DNA of 19,030 bases from Firmicutes bacterium ZCTH02-B6 (GTDB lineage Bacteria; Bacillota; Limnochordia; Limnochordales; ZCTH02-B6): contig LZRQ01000044.1 of NCBI GenBank assembly GCA_002159155.1, positions 1 to 19,030 on the forward strand, written 5' to 3'. Position 1 is the first letter of the stretch. Each line of letters begins with the position of its first letter. Shown in pieces: positions 1-6,463 of this stretch. Position numbers and translations under genes: made by a program. Under the pieces are notes generated by a model that worked only from the letters and a program-made list of their open reading frames with translations, did no database searches and was not told where the DNA came from.

Positions 1-470
1 TCTCCGTCCCTTGTGAGCATCACAGGTCCGGGCGAGACGACCCGCTCGTCCGCGGCCCGCCACTCCAGCTGATCGCTGTAGAGGTGAACGCGGCCTTCGT
101 ACACGAGCACCACGTCGCCCATGAGTACCAGGTCGTTGGACTGCCGGTGCCAGCGCCCTTCGTTGGCCGTGAACGTGACAAAGACCTCCCCGTCCCGGTA
201 CAGGACGCCGTGCTGGATGGAATCGATCCGGACCCAATCGCCTTCATCGGCAATGGCGCCCGCGTCCAGCTCAAATTGGCGGTCTCCTTGGTGCCGGCCC
301 ACGACCCGGGTCGAAACCAGTTGGGGACGCGATTCTTCCGGTGCGGGCACGGGAGCCGCCGGCGGCTGCTCCTCCCGATCGCGAGCTCCCCAGGTCACCA
401 AACCGGTCAGCACGGCAGCCAACACCAGCACCGCCACCCGCCGCTTCCGCAATGCCTGCTTCCATCCCAA
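1..470 (-). CDS. lptC: LptC-like LPS export protein (3' end cut by window edge)
   Basis: This is the bitopic inner-membrane protein of the Lpt bridge; its periplasmic domain passes lipopolysaccharide from the LptBFG transporter to LptA. About 156 residues are visible. The start is a TTG at 468-470 preceded by GGAGGGG nine bases upstream; no ATG or GTG fits the frame after the lptD stop. A basic N-terminus (KQALRKRR) leads into one hydrophobic segment at about residues 12-27, then a Pro/Glu-rich linker to about residue 48. The beta-jellyroll region follows, with typical LptC/OstA phrases (FELDAGAIADEGDWVRI, GVLYRDGEVFVTFTANEGRW, LMGDVVLVYEGRVHLYSDQL). The frame stays open to the window edge, so the C-terminus is missing. 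It begins 33 bases after lptD, in the same direction, which supports an Lpt role. An LptA/OstA-type protein is the alternative, but the N-terminal anchor favours LptC. Confidence 0.8.
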   Translation of the reverse strand, partial: MGWKQALRKRRVAVLVLAAVLTGLVTWGARDREEQPPAAPVPAPEESRPQLVSTRVVGRHQGDRQFELDAGAIADEGDWVRIDSIQHGVLYRDGEVFVTFTANEGRWHRQSNDLVLMGDVVLVYEGRVHLYSDQLEWRAADERVVSPGPVMLTRDG

Positions 471-503
471 CGGCCGCGACCCCTCCGTCGACCCTCGCCG
501 GTG

Positions 504-2654
504 TTAGAGCCCCAGGAAGTCCGACAAAGCATCGGATTCGAACATCAGCTTGTCCTGGGCCGCTCCGACCGCTACCCGGCTAGACGGGAACGCGGTGATT
601 TCATACTCGAGCCAGATCTCTTCCCGCTGGTGGTCGTACCGCAGCCGGATCACGCGGCAGTCGGCGTCGTGGGCGATAAAGACCTCACTGCGCGGGAAGG
701 TGTTGTTGGCGACGGTGTAGATGGCGGTCAGACCAGCCTTCCACCCGCCGGGCAGAGCCATCTCCAGCTGCGCGTCCACGCGCTCAAACGACTCTTTGGG
801 CACATTGTACTGCCCGCCCACGCGGATGATCCAGCCGTCGGCCGGCTGCCAGTCGATGGCGCCTGCCACCTGCTGCCAGCTGGCGTCCTCAATGTCATAA
901 GAAGCCGCTGCGCGCACGCTCAAGTTGGCCGCCACCCGCGCCGTCGCGTTGAGCGTGGCCGCGCCCCAAGCCTGGGTCAGCATATTGTAGCTGGCACTGG
1001 CACCGGCGGTCAGCGAGGCGCTGCGCCAACTGAGGCGCGCGGTCAACGTGGACTGGGGCGACAGGCGGTCAAACCGGAACGGTGTGCTGCCCCAGACCTG
1101 CCGGTACGTGTGCTGCAGTGACAGGTTCAACGGGGTAGCGAGCTGCTGGCTCAAGCCGGTTCTGGTTTCAAACGAGAGCTGGCGGTCGTCGGTGCTGTAA
1201 GCCCTGCCCAGCAGGGTGGCGCTGGCCGTCAGTACCGACCGTCCCCCGAGGCGCAACGAGCGGGTGGGTACGCCGAGCCGCGCCTCGCCTCGCCAAGCGG
1301 CCGTCCCCGCCGGTTCTTCCTTAAGCCTTGCGACACCGGCCCGCAGGTCAAGACCCGCCAGTGCCCGCGTTTCCAACGTGACCTCGGGCAGGCGGCTCAC
1401 ATGGGTCCACGGCTGGGTGGGGCTCTTTGACTCGTCCTTGTAATCCGGGTTGACCTGCTGCTCGACGCGCACGGTCAAAGTATAGTCCCGGGCCGCCTTG
1501 CGCAGTTCGGCCCCGTAGCCGAGCCAGCGCCGGAGGGTGGTCGGGGTCTCGTGCTCAAACCCCTCTACCCGCATCTGCAGTTGCCAATCACCGGCCAGGG
1601 ACCGCTGCAGCGCCGCGCTGCCTGACAGGCGTTCGACCGGGTCCGTACCCACGGCCAGGCGGTACTCCAGTTGGCCGCGGGTGGTACCGGGGCCAGTCGT
1701 CTGCTCCAACTGAACTTGAGCCCGGACTTCTTCGCTCTCAATGCCTGACAGGCCCGAAGACACGTCGTAGCTGAGGCTTGTCCCGAGGCGCCACCGGTCG
1801 AGGGTCCACTCCCGGTCCCAACCTAAGCTGCCGTCCACGCCCCCGGACTCGTTACCTACACTGTAAACCAGCACCGTCCCCTTGCCCGACTCATCGTGCC
1901 GATACGTATGACGCACGCCCGCACCGGGGCCCAGACGTTGGAAGTAGTCCATGAGCAGGGCGCCATAAAGGCCGGATGAAAGGACGTAATTGTAGGTCGT
2001 CTTGATGTACCAGCCGGTGCGGCTGCTGTACCCGATCTGCGGCAAATCAAAGTGGCTCACGTCTTGGCGTAGGGACAGAGTCATATAGGGCAGGTAGAGC
2101 AAGGGAACGCCGTGCTCATAAAACGTAACGCCCCGGACGATCAGCCGCTCGCCCGGGTAAATCTCGAGCTCCCGGGCAGCGAAGTGATAGGCGGGCGGCC
2201 GATCCTCTTCGCACTGGCACGTCGTCAGTCGTCCACCCTCAATGAGGACGTGGCCTGACGTGCTTGTCACGCGCTGGCCGTGCACATACATGGGCCCGTC
2301 GACGCCTTCGGCGTACAGGATGGCGTCGAGATCGTGAAACACCGCCTCTTCGGCGTTCAAGTCGTATACGAGTCTCGCCCCGGCCAGCTCCTGGTCACCT
2401 TCGACATAGACCACGTTGCCTTCAAACACGAGGAGCCCAGCATCCGCGTCGTAGCGGAGCGAATCGGACGTGACGACGGTGTCGCGCCAGCGCACGGTCA
2501 CGTTGCCCGCGGCGACGAAGACACCGGACCCGTCCCAGAAATTGAACCCGTCGGCCTGCACCGAAACCGGGTCGGCGGCCAGCACCACACCGGCCAACGC
2601 CAACACCGCCAGCAGGCTGAGCGCGCAGGCGCTTCCTCGGATCCCCAGGTTCAA
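504..2654 (-). CDS. lptD: LptD outer-membrane LPS translocon
   Basis: LptD receives LPS from the periplasmic bridge and inserts it in the outer leaflet of the outer membrane, normally with LptE as plug. The protein has 716 residues. A signal peptide (about 1-27, ending VVLAA) is followed by an OstA-type beta-jellyroll (about 30-180) and a long beta-barrel region rich in alternating aromatic/polar strands to the C-terminus. The diagnostic junction is present: RLTTCQC at 142-148, then YHFAARELEIYPGERL and a Leu/Tyr-Pro-Tyr motif (LLYLPYMTL). Cysteines 146, 148 and 666 could form the disulfides known to control LptD folding. The start chosen is TTG at 2652-2654, with AGGGG ten bases upstream; the frame is open further 5' but that part lies inside lptF and has no signal peptide. 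It sits 46 bases after lptF and 33 before lptC. No lptE is visible here. Confidence 0.9.
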   Translation of the reverse strand: MNLGIRGSACALSLLAVLALAGVVLAADPVSVQADGFNFWDGSGVFVAAGNVTVRWRDTVVTSDSLRYDADAGLLVFEGNVVYVEGDQELAGARLVYDLNAEEAVFHDLDAILYAEGVDGPMYVHGQRVTSTSGHVLIEGGRLTTCQCEEDRPPAYHFAARELEIYPGERLIVRGVTFYEHGVPLLYLPYMTLSLRQDVSHFDLPQIGYSSRTGWYIKTTYNYVLSSGLYGALLMDYFQRLGPGAGVRHTYRHDESGKGTVLVYSVGNESGGVDGSLGWDREWTLDRWRLGTSLSYDVSSGLSGIESEEVRAQVQLEQTTGPGTTRGQLEYRLAVGTDPVERLSGSAALQRSLAGDWQLQMRVEGFEHETPTTLRRWLGYGAELRKAARDYTLTVRVEQQVNPDYKDESKSPTQPWTHVSRLPEVTLETRALAGLDLRAGVARLKEEPAGTAAWRGEARLGVPTRSLRLGGRSVLTASATLLGRAYSTDDRQLSFETRTGLSQQLATPLNLSLQHTYRQVWGSTPFRFDRLSPQSTLTARLSWRSASLTAGASASYNMLTQAWGAATLNATARVAANLSVRAAASYDIEDASWQQVAGAIDWQPADGWIIRVGGQYNVPKESFERVDAQLEMALPGGWKAGLTAIYTVANNTFPRSEVFIAHDADCRVIRLRYDHQREEIWLEYEITAFPSSRVAVGAAQDKLMFESDALSDFLGL

Positions 2655-2700
2655 GGCGTCACGTCCCCTAACCTCGATGTGCCTACCCCTTCTCCCGGCG

Positions 2701-3819
2701 CTAAAAGAGCGACCGGCCGGCCCGGTCCGCTCTGACAAACAGCGCGACCCCCAAAGCCGTAAACAGCAAGTTGCCCAGCCATGCTGCCGCCAGCGGCGGC
2801 AGCGCCCCGTTGTTGCCCAAGGAACGAAACAGCGCGACCATGGTGTAGTACAGAAACGCCAGGCCGACGCTGGCGCCCAGGCCAAACACCCAGCCGTGCC
2901 GTCCGCCCCACAGGCTCAAAGGAGCGGCTGTCAAAGCCAGCACCAAACTGGCGAACGGTAGCGCCAGCTTGATGTGATAGTCGACCAGAAACGGCGTCAC
3001 GTCAATCCCGCTGCGCTGGAAGAGCCGGATGTGTTCAGCCAGCTCCTCCCGGTTCATCTCGTCGGTCGTCCGCTGGCTTCCGAAAAACGCAACCGGGCTT
3101 TCCGTCATGGGAAAGTCGAGGGTTTCAGCCCGGACCTCCCGCTCAACGAACCCGTCTGCACCGATCTCCCGGGTCACCACGTCCTCGAGATGCCACATGT
3201 GCTCGGTAAATACGCCCTGCCGGGCCGTAATCAGGCGCGGAAAGGCGCGCCCAGCCGGTTGATAGATCATCACGTCGGTCAAACGTGAAGCGGCCGTGTC
3301 AACCTTCCTGACGTAGAACACGTTGCCGTCGGCGTCGCGAAAAAACACCTGTTCCTGAACGGCCGGAACCGGATCCTTCAAGACCGCTTCCCGCACTAAG
3401 GTTTGGTAGCGGTGGTTGGTCCAAGGCACAATCTTCTCATTCAGCAGGTAGGCAACCCCGCTGACCAGGATGCAGGCGATGATCAGGCACGCGCTGAGCC
3501 GGGAGAAGCGGATGCCAGCGGCCCGCATCACGGTAAGCTCGTTGTCGCGCACGAGCCGCCCCAGGGCCAACAGGACGCCAAACAACGCCCCTACAGGCAG
3601 GGACACCACAACGAGACCAGGCAGGCGGTACAACAACATGCGGAGGACCACCTGCCAGGCGATTCGCTTCACCAGGATGAGGTCGGTTAGCTCAAACAAG
3701 AGCCCGCTGACGAGGATCACCGAGAACCCCGCCACGCAGCCGGCGAAAGGCCACAGAAACTCCCGCAGGATGTAGCGATCGATCAACCGCAGCCTCAACG
3801 GGGCCAAGCACTCCGTCAA
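2701..3819 (-). CDS. lptF: LptF/LptG-family LPS export permease
   Basis: Member of the YjgP/YjgQ family, the membrane subunits of the LptB2FG ABC transporter that extracts LPS from the inner membrane. It has 372 residues, the usual family length. The N-terminal IDRYILREFLWPF signature leads into hydrophobic segments at about residues 23-48, 60-88 and 107-126. A periplasmic beta-jellyroll fills about 130-270 (VFFRDADGNVFYVRKVD, TARQGVFTEHMWHLEDVV). Three more membrane segments follow at about 290-370. The assigned start is a TTG whose last bases overlap the TGA of the upstream barrel gene (TTGA), implying coupling. An internal TTG at 3784-3786 with GAGG six bases upstream is a good alternative that would remove 11 residues. 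Only one LptF/G gene is present here, so I cannot say whether it is LptF, LptG or a homodimer-forming single copy. Confidence 0.88.
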   Translation of the reverse strand: MTECLAPLRLRLIDRYILREFLWPFAGCVAGFSVILVSGLLFELTDLILVKRIAWQVVLRMLLYRLPGLVVVSLPVGALFGVLLALGRLVRDNELTVMRAAGIRFSRLSACLIIACILVSGVAYLLNEKIVPWTNHRYQTLVREAVLKDPVPAVQEQVFFRDADGNVFYVRKVDTAASRLTDVMIYQPAGRAFPRLITARQGVFTEHMWHLEDVVTREIGADGFVEREVRAETLDFPMTESPVAFFGSQRTTDEMNREELAEHIRLFQRSGIDVTPFLVDYHIKLALPFASLVLALTAAPLSLWGGRHGWVFGLGASVGLAFLYYTMVALFRSLGNNGALPPLAAAWLGNLLFTALGVALFVRADRAGRSLF

Positions 3820-4502
3820 AAGCGAATCCCGTAAGCGGCCGAGCCGACCAGGCCGTCGCCAGCTCGCACGCCCGCGGAGATGGTCAGGCCCGAGGCAAAA
3901 TCGAGTCGGGCACCGGCCGCCGCCGCGTGCCCGTCGTAGTCCACCAGCAGGCTGACCGCCGGTGCACTGCGTTGGGCGTCCGCCGATGCGACGGCAACCG
4001 ACCGCAGTCGGGCTTCAACCCCCACCAGCACCGGACCAAAGCGCCCGGACCCGACGCCGACGTGCGCCCGTAGGCCCGGCGAGTTCAAGCGGCGGCTGGC
4101 AACAGCGTACCAGCCGGTTCCTTCCAACCCCACAGCCAGACCCGGCGCCGAAGCGGATTCCGTTGCCACCGTGAACTTGACCCTCGGCACGAGCTCCCCG
4201 TCGGCCCTGGTCGTCACACCGATCTCGAGACCCGGCAGAGCGCCATACGACAGAGACGGCAATAGCCCGCGGCCGTCGTAACCCGCGGCCAATCGCCACT
4301 CGCCCGCGGGTAGGCTGTCAGCCGTCGGCACCCGCAGCAATCCCGTCGTACCGGTGATGGTGGCTGCTCCGGTGGAGTGCGCCCAAAGAGGCGCTATCAC
4401 CAGCGCAGTCACCAAGGCGTAAATCCACATGCGCCCTTGCTTCGCTTGGCTGACGGGTGCGCCGGTCGCCCCACGCGCCGGCCACCGCCCGGTGTCAAGC
4501 AT
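3816..4502 (-). CDS. small YjbH/GfcD-like outer-membrane beta-barrel protein
   Basis: Predicted secreted beta-barrel of 228 residues, function unknown. The start is ATG at 4500-4502, seven bases after a strong GGGAGG; the frame is open upstream but has no comparable ribosome site. A hydrophobic stretch at about residues 27-46 ends in HSTGAA, a signal-peptide-like region with a long N-tail. The first mature segment (TITGTTGLLRVPTADSLPAGEWRLA) resembles the start of YjbH/GfcD-type exopolysaccharide outer-membrane proteins. The rest is short alternating strands rich in Gly, Ala, Arg and Val, ending in YGIRF with the C-terminal Phe expected of a BamA substrate. Its stop overlaps the lptF start by three bases, and a 249-base structured leader precedes it. 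It is much shorter than enterobacterial YjbH (about 700 residues), so identity with that family is tentative. Position between lpxD and lptF suggests an envelope role. Confidence 0.7.
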   Translation of the reverse strand: MLDTGRWPARGATGAPVSQAKQGRMWIYALVTALVIAPLWAHSTGAATITGTTGLLRVPTADSLPAGEWRLAAGYDGRGLLPSLSYGALPGLEIGVTTRADGELVPRVKFTVATESASAPGLAVGLEGTGWYAVASRRLNSPGLRAHVGVGSGRFGPVLVGVEARLRSVAVASADAQRSAPAVSLLVDYDGHAAAAGARLDFASGLTISAGVRAGDGLVGSAAYGIRF

Positions 4503-4751
4503 GATAAAGCCTCCCTTATGGTCCCGCCCCCGGGACCGCGACCGGGACACCCGCCCGGATGCCGCGTTTGCGATGTTCGACAGCTTCGCGCGGGTTCCCT
4601 CCGCCGGCGGCGGATCGGCATTTCTGGCACGCCTGGGCGCGGTTCCCTGGTTTGCGCCCGTGACCTAGTCCACAGCCTTGACGGGCGCAGAAATGGGAAG
4701 CCGCGATCGGCATCGAAAGAAGAGGGTCGCAAGGAGTTGCCTGAGGGCTAC
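4503..4751 (-). promoter_or_regulatory. structured 249-bp leader between lpxD and the small barrel gene
   Basis: This gap holds no convincing gene on either strand but much potential RNA structure. An outer pairing joins 4620-4626 (ATTTCTG) to 4688-4694 (CAGAAAT), extended by CGGC/GCCG and GAT/ATC with bulges, enclosing about 60 bases. Inside, GCGCCCGT (4654-4661) pairs perfectly with ACGGGCGC (4681-4688). Part of the same segment (4654-4659) can instead pair with GGGCGC at 4635-4640, so two exclusive forms exist. A third perfect 7-bp hairpin (GGTCCCG/CGGGACC, 4520-4537) ends four bases upstream of the GGGAGG ribosome site. I recognise no known riboswitch class. That it is a cis-regulatory leader of the barrel gene is inference. 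Confidence 0.45.
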
Positions 4752-5813
4752 TCAGAGTGCCTGGGCTTCGGGGAAGCGGGACTCGAATTCAGCCGCACGG
4801 CGCTCGAGCTCCTTGACACGCTTTTCGAGCTCGGCAACGGTCTTAAGAAGCTCCGGCACCCGCCGCTGAGCGGCCAAGACGCGCATGTTCTCCGCGTGCG
4901 GTCGTGCCGGGAAACCGGAAACAAAGGACTTGGGCGGCAAGTCGGAGGCGACGAGGCCTCGGGCTGCGACAACGGACCCAGCCCCCACCTTGAGGTGACC
5001 AACCACGCCCGTCTGCCCGGCCAGGACAACCCCGTTCTCAAGCTCCGCGCTTCCCGCCACGGCCGACATTCCTACGATCATGCAGTGGGAGCCCACGGTG
5101 ACGTTGTGGGCGATGTAGACGAACCCGTCGAACTTGCTGCCGCGGCCGACCCGGGTCGTACCGCACGTCGCGCGGGCCACCGCGGAATTGACCCCAATCT
5201 CGACGTCGTCCTCGATGACCACCGTGCCAATCTGCGGCACCCGCACGTGCTGCCCCGCGACAGTCACGAATCCAAAACCATCGCTGCCGATCACCGAGCC
5301 CGGCTGGAGAATGACGCGGCAGCCGATCTCCACGCGGTCCATGATCACGACGTTGGGATACACAATCGTATCGTCGCCGATGTGCACGTCGCGCCCGATG
5401 TACACGCCTGGATAGATGCGCACATTGCGGCCGATGCGCGTGCCTGGACCGATATACGAGTGGGCGCCGACGCTGGCCCCTTCGCCGAGAATGACGCCGT
5501 CGCTGATGACCGCCGTTGGGTGAATCCCTGCAGGGGCGTCTTGAGGAGGCGCAAATAGCTCCAGCACCTTGGCAAACGCCAGGCGCGGGTTGTCAACCCG
5601 GATGACCGCGCGCCCGATGTCCGGAGCGTCCCGGGGGACGATGACAGCGCCGGCCTGACCGTCCTTGGCCCGCGCCAGGGCCTTGGCGTCCGCGGCAAAG
5701 GTGATCTGGTCCGGGCCCGCCGCGTCAACGGCAGCGGCGCCGGACACGACCTGCTCAGGATCGCCAACCAGTTCGCCGCCCGCCACCCGAGCCAGCACAC
5801 CCAAGGTGTACAC
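4752..5813 (-). CDS. lpxD: LpxD UDP-3-O-acylglucosamine N-acyltransferase
   Basis: LpxD adds the second acyl chain, from acyl-ACP, to UDP-3-O-acyl-glucosamine in the third step of lipid A synthesis, in the cytoplasm. The 353 residues match the family. An N-terminal uridine-binding domain spans about 1-97. A left-handed beta-helix of hexapeptide repeats (IGPGTRIGRNVRIYPGVYIG and on) spans about 98-290. The VIGSDGFGF segment lies at 175-183. The catalytic histidine is H236 in IAHNV, equivalent to E. coli H239. A C-terminal helix at about 310-348 (ELLKTVAELEKRVKELERR) is the usual trimer/ACP-binding element. The start is GTG at 5811-5813, seven bases after GGAGG. It lies 144 bases after ompH and 249 before the barrel gene. 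No lpxC, fabZ or lpxA, its common partners, is in the window. The presence of lpxD is the direct evidence here that the organism makes LPS. Confidence 0.93.
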   Translation of the reverse strand: MYTLGVLARVAGGELVGDPEQVVSGAAAVDAAGPDQITFAADAKALARAKDGQAGAVIVPRDAPDIGRAVIRVDNPRLAFAKVLELFAPPQDAPAGIHPTAVISDGVILGEGASVGAHSYIGPGTRIGRNVRIYPGVYIGRDVHIGDDTIVYPNVVIMDRVEIGCRVILQPGSVIGSDGFGFVTVAGQHVRVPQIGTVVIEDDVEIGVNSAVARATCGTTRVGRGSKFDGFVYIAHNVTVGSHCMIVGMSAVAGSAELENGVVLAGQTGVVGHLKVGAGSVVAARGLVASDLPPKSFVSGFPARPHAENMRVLAAQRRVPELLKTVAELEKRVKELERRAAEFESRFPEAQAL

Positions 5814-5877
5814 AGCGACTCCTCCTTAACGCCATCATGCCCCGGCGCAACGGGGGTCATCCCTGACAGCCGCCATT

Positions 5878-5907
5878 GGGCCGGCAGGCGGACCGCCTCG
5901 CCGGCCC
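5878..5907 (-). repeat. long GC-rich inverted repeat between ompH and lpxD
   Basis: The arms 5878-5890 and 5895-5907 pair almost perfectly (GGGCCGGC-AGGCG against CGCCTCGCCGGCCC, one bulged base), giving a hairpin of about 13 bp with a 3-4 base loop. No T-run follows on either strand, so it is not a standard intrinsic terminator. It sits in the 144-bp gap between ompH (stop at 5958) and lpxD (start at 5813). It may separate or stabilise the two halves of the transcript; the function is not shown by the sequence. Confidence 0.6.
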
Positions 5908-5957
5908 CGGTGACAACCGGTCGCCGTCAACGCCTGGTAACGCGCCAGCTGCCCGCT

Positions 5958-6416
5958 TTAGCGGCTCGCTGCCAGCTCCTGCAACACGGCGTCGGTCAAA
6001 TCCACGCCGCCATAGAGGACGACCTGGCGCTCGAGTACGACCGTCACGCCGCTCCGCTGGGCCACCGCGGCGACGGCCTCGTTGATGAAGGGAAGCTGTT
6101 CGTCCACCATCTGCTGCTTGATGGCGTCCAGCAGGTACTGGTACTGCATAAACAGCTCGCGCTTCTCTTCCTCTTCAAGATCCGCTGAGGCGGCGTCAAA
6201 CTCCGCCTGCAGGCGGGCCGTCTCCCGCGCCAGGGGTTCGTCCAACACAGGGACAAGGTATTCATTGATAAGCCGATCGACGTCCACGTATCCGACGGTG
6301 CTTTCCGTCTGGGCAAACAGCGTAGTGCCCGCGACAAACGCCACTGCCGCCGAGAGGACCAGGGCCCCGAGCCACAGGGCACTTCCCCGTTTCGCCGCTG
6401 GCCAATCCCTCATCAT
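5958..6416 (-). CDS. skp: OmpH/Skp-family periplasmic chaperone
   Basis: Skp/OmpH holds unfolded outer-membrane proteins in the periplasm and delivers them to BamA. The 152 residues fit the family. A signal anchor or signal peptide occupies about residues 12-37 (LWLGALVLSAAVAFVAGTTL, then FAQ). The mature part begins VGYVDVDRLINEYL, the usual first strand and helix. A charged helix spans about 57-105 (ARLQAEFDAASADLEEEEKR), forming the tentacle coiled coil. The C-terminal body includes VTVVLERQVVLYGGVDLTD, the family's VLYGGxDLT signature. Two adjacent ATG codons at 6411-6416 are possible starts; AAGGAAGGG lies just upstream. It follows bamA by 47 bases and precedes lpxD, the classic bamA-skp-lpxD order. 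The tentacle is short for Skp, and one-domain OmpH proteins of diderm Firmicutes often look like this. Confidence 0.9.
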   Translation of the reverse strand: MMRDWPAAKRGSALWLGALVLSAAVAFVAGTTLFAQTESTVGYVDVDRLINEYLVPVLDEPLARETARLQAEFDAASADLEEEEKRELFMQYQYLLDAIKQQMVDEQLPFINEAVAAVAQRSGVTVVLERQVVLYGGVDLTDAVLQELAASR

Positions 6417-6463
6417 TCCGCATCCATCCCTTCCTTACTCCCGGTCACTCGCCGGCGCAGTTG

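Noticed and set aside
84..1121. Plus-strand frame of 345 codons opposite lptC and lptD
   Set aside because: It is antisense to LptC and LptD, which have convincing family motifs; the translation shows no family and no ribosome site.
4613..4708. c-di-GMP or c-di-AMP riboswitch in the lpxD-barrel gap
   Set aside because: CGCAAACC and GGGAACC fragments recall these classes, but the remaining conserved segments and receptor motifs are not found.
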